DNA of 59,569 nucleotides, taken from assembly GCA_943789455.1 (NCBI GenBank), contig CALSUE010000004.1, forward strand, positions 1 to 59,569, given 5' to 3'. Numbering within the stretch: position 1 is the first letter of the stretch; each line of letters opens with the position of its first letter. This DNA comes from an uncultured Flavobacteriaceae bacterium (GTDB lineage: Bacteria > Bacteroidota > Bacteroidia > Flavobacteriales > Flavobacteriaceae). A program made the position numbers and the translations under genes. Below are positions 54,408-59,569 of the stretch, one piece after another. The notes beneath the pieces were generated by a model. It had not been told where the DNA came from, did no database searches, and was given only the letters and a program-made list of their open reading frames with translations.

Positions 54408-56096
54408 TTATTTGTTAGTTATTAATTTTTCAACCAAATTTTCTAATCTTGAAATCTTATCGTCTTGTTCTTTAATCGCATTAATAAGCACCGGTACAAG
54501 CCCTTGATAGTTTACCGCCAACATGTCTTTATCATCAGTTGTAACGAGTTCTGGAAACACCTTTTGTATGTCTTGAGCCAATACGCCTATTTTTTGTTTG
54601 CCGTTCTTTTTCATTGTGTAACGCTTCCCATCAATTAGCAGTAGTTTGGCAAGCGTAGAGCCCAAAGACATAATATTTGCTTTTAGTCTTACATCTGAAG
54701 AAACCACAACATCGCCACCTATTGTCATATTTCCAGTAAAACTACCTTCTCCTGCGTACACTTTAGCTCCAGAATCTTCTCCCATATAAACTGCGGTTAC
54801 ATCATCATTTCCAAGAACTACAGAGTTATCTGCTTGCCCAGTAGCCTCATATCCAATAATGGTTTGATTTGTAGCATTATCGGTGCTTGCCATTGCATTA
54901 TAACCAAATGCAGTATTATTAGCTCCTGTAGCGTTAGTTTGTAAAGAATTATAACCAGATGCTGTATTGTAATTTCCTGTAGTATTATTAGTTAAAGATT
55001 CATAACCAGATGCGGTATTGTGATTCCCTGCGGTATTATAGTATAAAGAATACACCCCAGATGCTGTATTTTTGATCCCTGTGGTGTTCTTATATAAAGA
55101 TCTAAGCCCAGATGCGGTATTGTAACTTCCTGTGGTGTTATAATGTAAAGATTTATGTCCAGATGCGGTGTTGTTACTTCCTGTGGTGTTATAATGTAAA
55201 GATTTATACCCAGACGCGGTATTTTCGTCTCCTTCAGTGTTGTTATATAAAGCTTTATACCCAGATGCGGTATTTTCGTCCCCTGTAGTATTAAGATATA
55301 AAGAATACGCCCCAGATGCAGTGTTGTCTTCCCCTTCGGTGTTGGAAAATAAAGATTCATACCCAGATGCGGTGTTGTTACTTCCTGTGGTATTAGAATT
55401 TAAAGCATTACGCCCTGAAGCTGTATTGTAACCTCCTGTACTATTAGTAGGTGGATTACCAAGAAACATTGAATTACTATCAACTAAAACATCGGTAAGG
55501 TCATTTAAACTTGAGGTACTTCCAGTAATTCCTGTTAACTGTGAACCATCACCAACAAAAGATGCTGCATAAACAGTAGCACCAGAATCCTCTCCCATAT
55601 AGACTGCTGTTACGTGTTCGTTACCTAACACCACAGAATTATCTGCTTGACCAGTAGCCTCACAACCGATTACTGTTTGATTAATAGCATTACCGGTGCT
55701 TGCCTTTGCACTGTAACCAAATGCAGTATTGTAACTCCCTGTGGTGTTAGATGATAAAGAAAATATCCCAGATGCGGTGTTGTTACTTCCTGTGCTGTTG
55801 GCACTTAAAGAATACGCCCCAGATGCGGTATTGAAACTTCCTGTGGTGTTGGTTACTAAAGATTGCTGCCCATATGCGGTGTTGTTACTTCCTTCAGTGT
55901 TCGTATATAAAGCTTTATACCCAGATGCGGTGTTGTCACTTCCTGTGGTGTTGAATTTTAGAGATTGATATCCAAATGCACTATTAGAGAATCCTATAGT
56001 GTTCGAATTAAGAGATTCTGTTCCAAAATTAGTATTGAATTGTGCACTGACTGTAAATGCAATAGTTACTGCTAAAAGTGTAAGTATTTTTTTCAT
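54408..56096 (-). CDS. Exported repeat protein with peptidase-S74-type (tail fiber) C-terminal domain
   Basis: A 562-residue protein with signal peptide ending TVSAQ (19). Two blocks of a 17-residue repeat, pattern NTASGYxSLxxNTTGSN, lie at residues 21-122 (six units) and 224-393 (ten units). Each block ends in a similar module (NQTVIGCEATGQADNSVVLG and NQTIIGYEATGQADNSVVLG), so the gene doubled internally. The last 100 residues (SSDVRLKANIMSLGSTLAKL onward, coiled-coil tail) match the intramolecular chaperone S74 domain of phage tail fibers. There is no T9SS sorting domain. A fibrous surface structure is likely. Confidence 0.83.
   Translation of the reverse strand: MKKILTLLAVTIAFTVSAQFNTNFGTESLNSNTIGFSNSAFGYQSLKFNTTGSDNTASGYKALYTNTEGSNNTAYGQQSLVTNTTGSFNTASGAYSLSANSTGSNNTASGIFSLSSNTTGSYNTAFGYSAKASTGNAINQTVIGCEATGQADNSVVLGNEHVTAVYMGEDSGATVYAASFVGDGSQLTGITGSTSSLNDLTDVLVDSNSMFLGNPPTNSTGGYNTASGRNALNSNTTGSNNTASGYESLFSNTEGEDNTASGAYSLYLNTTGDENTASGYKALYNNTEGDENTASGYKSLHYNTTGSNNTASGHKSLHYNTTGSYNTASGLRSLYKNTTGIKNTASGVYSLYYNTAGNHNTASGYESLTNNTTGNYNTASGYNSLQTNATGANNTAFGYNAMASTDNATNQTIIGYEATGQADNSVVLGNDDVTAVYMGEDSGAKVYAGEGSFTGNMTIGGDVVVSSDVRLKANIMSLGSTLAKLLLIDGKRYTMKKNGKQKIGVLAQDIQKVFPELVTTDDKDMLAVNYQGLVPVLINAIKEQDDKISRLENLVEKLITNK
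54918..55427 (-). repeat. Ten tandem 51-bp repeats (second block of the fiber gene)
   Basis: Ten in-frame copies of a 51-base unit coding for 17 residues, residues 224-393. Units differ at several positions but keep the NTASG and NTTG cores. They are recombination-prone and may vary in number between strains. Confidence 0.9.
55731..56036 (-). repeat. Six tandem 51-bp repeats (first block of the fiber gene)
   Basis: Six copies of the same 51-base unit, residues 21-122; the first copy is the most diverged (NFGTESLNSNTIGFS). Confidence 0.85.
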
Positions 56097-56110
56097 AGTA
56101 AATTGTGATG

Positions 56111-57157
56111 TTATTTTTGACTGGTAATTAATTCTTTAAACATTTCTTTTAATTCGTCTATTTCTGATTGTTGTTCTTTAAGCGCATTAATAAGCACGGG
56201 TACAAGCCCTTGATAGTTTACCGCCAACATGTCTTTATCATCAGTTGTAACGAGTTCTGGAAATACTTTTTGAATATCTTGAGCCAATACGCCTATCTTT
56301 TGTTTGCCGTCTTTTTTCATTGTGTAACGCTTCCCATCAATTAGTAGTAGTTTGGCAAGAGTAGACCCTAGAGATACAATATTTGCTTTGAGTCTTGTAT
56401 CTGATGATACCACAACATCGCCAATTACTGTTAAATTATTACCAACAGTGGTATTGCCATTAACCATGACTTTAAAAGCATCAGATTTTGCATTCGAAGT
56501 AGTACCATTTCCAATTACAAAGGCAGTATTATTAGGGTTAGGCTGCGTTGCGCTATTGGTAACTGTTGAGCCGCTTAAATTGTATTGGCCAATTACTAAA
56601 GAACCAAAATCACTAGCTATGGTACTTTTACCCATAGCTATAGAGGCTTTTCCATTTGCTGCTGTTAACCATCCCATGGCTGCAGAAGAGTTTCCACTTG
56701 CTGTAGTTTCATATCCAATAGATGTGGATCCAAAACCACTTGCTGTAGTTTTAAACCCCATTGCAGTAGAGGCACCTTCAGTAGATGAGGTTTGATATCC
56801 CATTGCTATTGATGCACTGTTGTTAGCCTCTGTTTCGAACCCCATTGCAATAGATGTTTCTCCACTAGCAGTGCTGTTATTTCCAATAGCAGTTGATGTT
56901 ATACCACTAGCTGTGCTGTTATTTCCTATAGCAGTAGAGGCGGTATTTGTTGCAGAGGTTTGGTAACCCATTGCTGTAGAGGTTACACCACTGGCTAAAG
57001 TTTCCCTTCCCATTGCCGTAGATACTGTATTACTTGCTGTTGTATTAAATCCAATTGCAGAAGCATTAGTTCCACTATTAGTTGTTCCACTGGTAGCAAT
57101 TTGAGCACTAACTGTAAAACCGATGGTTAATATTATAAATGTAAATAGTTTCTTCAT
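56111..57157 (-). CDS. Exported YadA-head-like repeat protein with S74-type C-terminal domain
   Basis: A 348-residue protein with signal peptide ending TVSAQ (19). Residues 30-200 are 14-residue repeats of the YadA-head type, for example NTASTAIGNNSTASG and ASGETSIAMGFETEA, which wind into a left-handed beta-roll trimer in adhesins. Residues about 245-348 are a S74-type chaperone domain, nearly identical to that of the next gene (KLLLIDGKRYTMKK, GVLAQDIQKVFPELV) with coiled-coil tail. No YadA anchor is present. It is 14 bases upstream of its paralogue. Confidence 0.83.
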   Translation of the reverse strand: MKKLFTFIILTIGFTVSAQIATSGTTNSGTNASAIGFNTTASNTVSTAMGRETLASGVTSTAMGYQTSATNTASTAIGNNSTASGITSTAIGNNSTASGETSIAMGFETEANNSASIAMGYQTSSTEGASTAMGFKTTASGFGSTSIGYETTASGNSSAAMGWLTAANGKASIAMGKSTIASDFGSLVIGQYNLSGSTVTNSATQPNPNNTAFVIGNGTTSNAKSDAFKVMVNGNTTVGNNLTVIGDVVVSSDTRLKANIVSLGSTLAKLLLIDGKRYTMKKDGKQKIGVLAQDIQKVFPELVTTDDKDMLAVNYQGLVPVLINALKEQQSEIDELKEMFKELITSQK

Positions 57158-57175
57158 TATTGATAATTACAGGAT
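57095..57175. repeat. Direct repeat copy 1: duplicated leader region
   Basis: The 5' end (signal peptide codons) and upstream bases of the YadA-head-like gene recur at 58315-58405 with only scattered changes. Both read GATAATTA just before CAT of the start codon (plus-strand view). Confidence 0.75.
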
Positions 57176-57202
57176 TATTTTTTTACTTTATTTTTTATTA
57201 TA

Positions 57203-57308
57203 AACATTCTTTAAACATTTGTTTTAATTCATCTATTTTTGATTGTTGTTCTTTGAGTGCATTAATAAGTTCAGTACAAGTCCTTGATAATTTACCACTA
57301 ACACGGTA
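57203..57308 (-). pseudogene. Degraded leftover of an S74 tail-fiber C-terminus
   Basis: About 105 bases closely match the 3' end of the two S74 genes: VNYQGLV, LINALKEQ-like and KIDELKQMFKE-type codons are readable, but in different frames because of a one-base change near 57265-57275. No intact start or frame remains. It lies just downstream of the Lcl gene stop, as expected if that gene had replaced the front of a third fiber gene. Confidence 0.75.
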
Positions 57309-57335
57309 TAAATTAATTGATAAATAATTAAATAA

Positions 57336-58379
57336 CTAAAAAGCACGTATTGCTCTGGAATAGACTCCAGTTGTATATTTATTGGTTCCACCTTCAACTG
57401 AACTACTACCAGTCCACCAAGTATAAGCATGCCGATTGCTCGATTGTGAAGAAGCCCAATAATCTCCACTAGTAAAACTACTACCACCATTAGATGCTGA
57501 TACTGAGTTTATAATTGATTTGTTGTTTACAATTAGCTGCAATTCATCTTTAGAGGGTAAAAACCAATCACTGTAGCCACCTGCAGAGTAGTTTAAACAA
57601 GCATTAGCAGCACCACTTCCAACTTGTGAAGACATAAGATTGGTATTAGCTAGACCAGTACCGATGGCGTTAGATGTAGCTACATCAGCAATAGGACCCC
57701 AAGTCGCTGTACTTACATCGCTTACTGAAACAATTAAACCATGAGTTTCGTTTTCTACATAGCCTGTATCTCCACTCTGATAAATATAAAAAACTACACC
57801 ACCTTGGTAGAAGTCGCCAACTTCAGGTGGTGCTGTTGGGGTTACTGAATTTGAGCTCGCACTCGCAACGCTAGTACCATTTTGGTTAGTTGCCGTTACT
57901 GTAAAAGTATAAGCTGTATTGTTGGTTAATCCGGTAACGGTTATGTTTCCACTTCCTGACTGACTTAATGAACCTGAAATGGAACCTGGATTGGATGTTG
58001 CTGTATAGGATGTTATTGTTGAACCTCCATTACTTGTTGGTGCAGTAAAAGCAATAGATGCTTGAGCAACTCCGGCAGTTGCTGTCCCTATAATTGGTGC
58101 ATCAGGCAACGTAGAAGTAGTTGAGAGTACGCTCCAGTTGGTACCATTGTAAATCATTATTGAACCGCCGTTTAGATCTGTAACATATACCATTAATCCG
58201 GTAGCTGGAGCAGAAATAGCATCTCGTTGAGCATTGGTCATACGGGGTGGTAACAAACCTCTTGTAGTAGAGGTAATATCCAATGCCGCAGAGGCGTCTG
58301 GGTTTTCATTGTTTATACCTATTTGAGCACTAACTGTAAAACCGATAGTTAATATTATTAATGTAAATAGTTTCTTCAT
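57336..58379 (-). CDS. Exported protein with fibronectin type III and Lcl/DUF1566 domains
   Basis: First gene of the cassette, 347 residues. The signal peptide (19) is almost the same as that of the YadA-head-like gene. An N-terminal block (NENPDASAALDITSTTRGLL ... LMVYVTDLNGGSIMIYNG) is followed by a fibronectin type III domain (about 92-182) and an Lcl/DUF1566 domain (about 185-347) with GGVVFYIYQSGDTGYV, WFLPSKDELQLI and YWASSQ. Lcl-type domains occur in surface adhesins. There is no T9SS signal or S74 tail. Confidence 0.85.
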   Translation of the reverse strand: MKKLFTLIILTIGFTVSAQIGINNENPDASAALDITSTTRGLLPPRMTNAQRDAISAPATGLMVYVTDLNGGSIMIYNGTNWSVLSTTSTLPDAPIIGTATAGVAQASIAFTAPTSNGGSTITSYTATSNPGSISGSLSQSGSGNITVTGLTNNTAYTFTVTATNQNGTSVASASSNSVTPTAPPEVGDFYQGGVVFYIYQSGDTGYVENETHGLIVSVSDVSTATWGPIADVATSNAIGTGLANTNLMSSQVGSGAANACLNYSAGGYSDWFLPSKDELQLIVNNKSIINSVSASNGGSSFTSGDYWASSQSSNRHAYTWWTGSSSVEGGTNKYTTGVYSRAIRAF

Positions 58380-58405
58380 TATTGATAATTATAGGATTAA
58401 TTTTT
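58315..58405. repeat. Direct repeat copy 2: duplicated leader region
   Basis: Start region of the Lcl gene, nearly identical to 57095-57175, covering the signal-peptide codons and about 20-25 bases upstream. Confidence 0.75.
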
Positions 58406-58584
58406 TTTTCTATTTCATAATAAATATTCTTCAAAATGAAAATAATGGTAATATTAGTTCTTATAATTTGTGGAGACAAAAGTTAAATTTTAAATAAAAC
58501 ATCCATTATTATTATTTTTTGTCACAAATAACATCTGACAGATATACGAATGTATGTATCGATAAAATTTATATTAAAAAAATA

Positions 58585-58603
58585 GATAATGAGAATTATT
58601 ATC
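58585..58603. promoter_or_regulatory. Fur-box-like palindrome upstream of trxA
   Basis: GATAATGAGAATTATTATC agrees at 17 of 19 positions with the classic Fur box GATAATGATAATCATTATC. It lies just before the TAATTTTG box (58605-58612) of trxA. Fur sites in Bacteroidota are not well defined, so the assignment is from the enterobacterial consensus only. The rest of the 58380-58678 gap is AT-rich and shows nothing else. Confidence 0.45.
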
Positions 58604-58604
58604 T

Positions 58605-58612
58605 TAATTTTG
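58605..58612 (+). promoter_or_regulatory. Promoter -7 box for trxA
   Basis: TAATTTTG (TAnnTTTG), 66 bases before the trxA ATG. The -33 position falls inside the Fur-like palindrome and has no TTG. Confidence 0.4.
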
Positions 58613-58678
58613 AAATCAAACAAAAATGAAGAAGTAAAAAATAGTTATTATATTAAATTTAGATAAAAACAGAATATT

Positions 58679-58996
58679 ATGGCATTAGAAATTACAGATG
58701 CAAATTTTGAAGAAGTAGTGTTACAATCAGACAAACCCGTTTTGGTAGATTTTTGGGCTGCTTGGTGTGGACCTTGTAGAATGGTAGGACCTATTATAGA
58801 TGAAATTCACGGAGAGTACGACGGAAAAGCAGTTGTAGGAAAAGTAGATGTTGATTCAAATCAAGAGTTCGCTGCTAAATATGGTGTTAGAAATATCCCT
58901 ACAGTTTTATTATTTAAAAATGGAGAGGTTGTAGATAAACAGGTTGGAGTCGCTCAAAAAAATGTATACACGGCAAAAATTGATGCCAACTTATAA
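58679..58996 (+). CDS. trxA: Thioredoxin
   Basis: Cytoplasmic disulfide reductase of 105 residues with the active site WAAWCGPC (C30, C33), cis-Pro in RNIPTVLLF, and the family ending. All features of a canonical thioredoxin are present. It stands alone between a possible Fur-like promoter region and its own terminator, followed by a DUF58 gene as in many flavobacteria. Confidence 0.97.
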   Translation: MALEITDANFEEVVLQSDKPVLVDFWAAWCGPCRMVGPIIDEIHGEYDGKAVVGKVDVDSNQEFAAKYGVRNIPTVLLFKNGEVVDKQVGVAQKNVYTAKIDANL

Positions 58997-59018
58997 AATT
59001 GTAAAAAAAATCAAAGTT

Positions 59019-59048
59019 AAAAGGTTTGGCATTTGCCAAACCTTTTTC
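59019..59048 (+). terminator. Terminator after trxA
   Basis: Perfect 10-bp stem AAGGTTTGGC-ATTT-GCCAAACCTT followed by a T run. Confidence 0.92.
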
Positions 59049-59062
59049 TATTTTAGGTAAAA

Positions 59063-59569
59063 ATGATTGAACTTTCAAACATACAAAATTCAGAGCTTAA
59101 AAACCTAGAGCTTTTGGCTAGTCAAGTAGTTGAAGGATTTATTACTGGATTGCATAAAAGCCCTTTTCACGGGTTTTCAGTTGAGTTTTCTGAACATAAG
59201 TTGTACAATAAAGGAGAAAGTACACGCCATATAGATTGGAAACTTTTTGCAAAAACAGAAAAATTATATACGAAAAAATACGAGGAAGAAACAAACTTGC
59301 GTTGTCATATTATTATAGATAATTCTGCATCTATGCACTATCCTATTGTAAAAGAACAACAATTAGATCAATTAAATAAAATTGGTTTTTCAGCAGTTGC
59401 AGCTGCTTGTTTAATGGAAATCTTAAGTAGGCAACGTGATGCAGTAGGCTTAAGTATTTATGCAGACACTTATCAATATTATGCTCCAGAAAAAGGCAGT
59501 AATCGCCATAGAAAGATGTTGATAGCGCAATTAGAACTGCTTATGAAAACAAAATCTAAGGCATCCACT
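59063..59569 (+). CDS. DUF58 domain protein (5' part, cut by the window end)
   Basis: The first 169 codons of a DUF58 protein, starting MIELSNIQNSELKNLELLAS. The DUF58 core is visible: STRHIDWKLFAKTEKLYTKK around residue 55, then the vWA-like HIIIDNSASMHYP with a DxSxS-type metal motif. Such proteins are usually encoded with a MoxR AAA ATPase and vWA-domain proteins, which would be expected beyond the window. Function in envelope assembly or metal insertion is proposed for relatives but not shown here. Confidence 0.92.
   Translation, partial: MIELSNIQNSELKNLELLASQVVEGFITGLHKSPFHGFSVEFSEHKLYNKGESTRHIDWKLFAKTEKLYTKKYEEETNLRCHIIIDNSASMHYPIVKEQQLDQLNKIGFSAVAAACLMEILSRQRDAVGLSIYADTYQYYAPEKGSNRHRKMLIAQLELLMKTKSKAST

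Noticed and set aside
54918..55427. Regular 51-base repeats that could look like a CRISPR array
   Set aside because: They are in frame, degenerate throughout without distinct spacers, and code for the 17-residue protein repeat; no cas gene is present.
54992..55431. Long open frames overlapping the fiber gene repeats
   Set aside because: A repeat whose length is a multiple of three keeps other frames open; the translations are periodic shadows without signal or domain.
57233..57490. 85-residue frame overlapping the Lcl gene end
   Set aside because: It runs mostly in an alternate frame of the Lcl gene; only its last codons belong to the degraded S74 fragment.

Overview
The window is a chromosomal stretch of a low-GC member of the Bacteroidota, almost certainly family Flavobacteriaceae; the genus cannot be fixed from sequence alone. 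The grounds are a PorP/SprF protein, C-terminal type IX secretion (T9SS) sorting domains, GLPGLI-family proteins, a short primary sigma factor of the Bacteroidota type, a lack of obvious Shine-Dalgarno sites, and promoter-like boxes of the Bacteroidota form TAnnTTTG. Several genes seem to start with TTG. Nearly all genes are intact and there is no insertion sequence, prophage or CRISPR array.

Layout. 1-2.3 kb: end of a sugar transporter, a PorP/SprF protein and murI. 2.4-9.4 kb: a minus-strand envelope cluster (CBS protein, nadK, DUF6089-like barrel, uppS, bamA, two Skp/OmpH chaperones). 9.5-20 kb: housekeeping and small-family genes (pdxJ, esterase, alr, tdk, an acidic unknown, DUF3089, Spx/ArsC-like, DinB, an Ig-like lipoprotein, comF, glyS). 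20-26.8 kb: serine hydrolase, two outer-membrane barrels, ogt and tatD on the minus strand. 26.85-27.9 kb: retropepsin-like protein, YqeY and tRNA-Arg(UCG). 27.9-30.3 kb: a small accessory patch with a K+-channel pore that looks N-terminally truncated, a Cys-rich lipoprotein, DUF805 and tiny membrane proteins. 30.5-36.7 kb: a T9SS cargo protein, a secreted unknown, an exonuclease/GIY-YIG fusion, rpe, rpoD and a deoxynucleoside kinase. 36.9-42.3 kb: two GLPGLI proteins with a TonB-receptor-like barrel, then a membrane protein.

42.3-52.3 kb is methionine metabolism. metK (minus) and the metY-metX-metZ-like-metH(N)-metH(C)-metF cluster (plus) diverge from a 628-bp region. That region holds a SAM-I riboswitch facing the biosynthesis genes and, on the other strand, a SAM-II-like element facing metK. 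SAM made by MetK would therefore be sensed by two unrelated RNA folds on either side of one regulatory region.

52.5-58.4 kb is the most unusual part: a minus-strand cassette of five exported proteins. They are an Lcl/DUF1566 protein, a YadA-head-like repeat protein with a peptidase-S74-type tail, a second S74 protein built from 17-residue repeats, a T9SS cargo protein, and an 83-residue Ser/Pro/Gly peptide with a Tat-like leader. Duplicated 5' ends, near-identical S74 tails and a degraded leftover tail show that the cassette has been shuffled by recombination. The window ends with thioredoxin, preceded by a Fur-box-like palindrome, and the start of a DUF58 gene.
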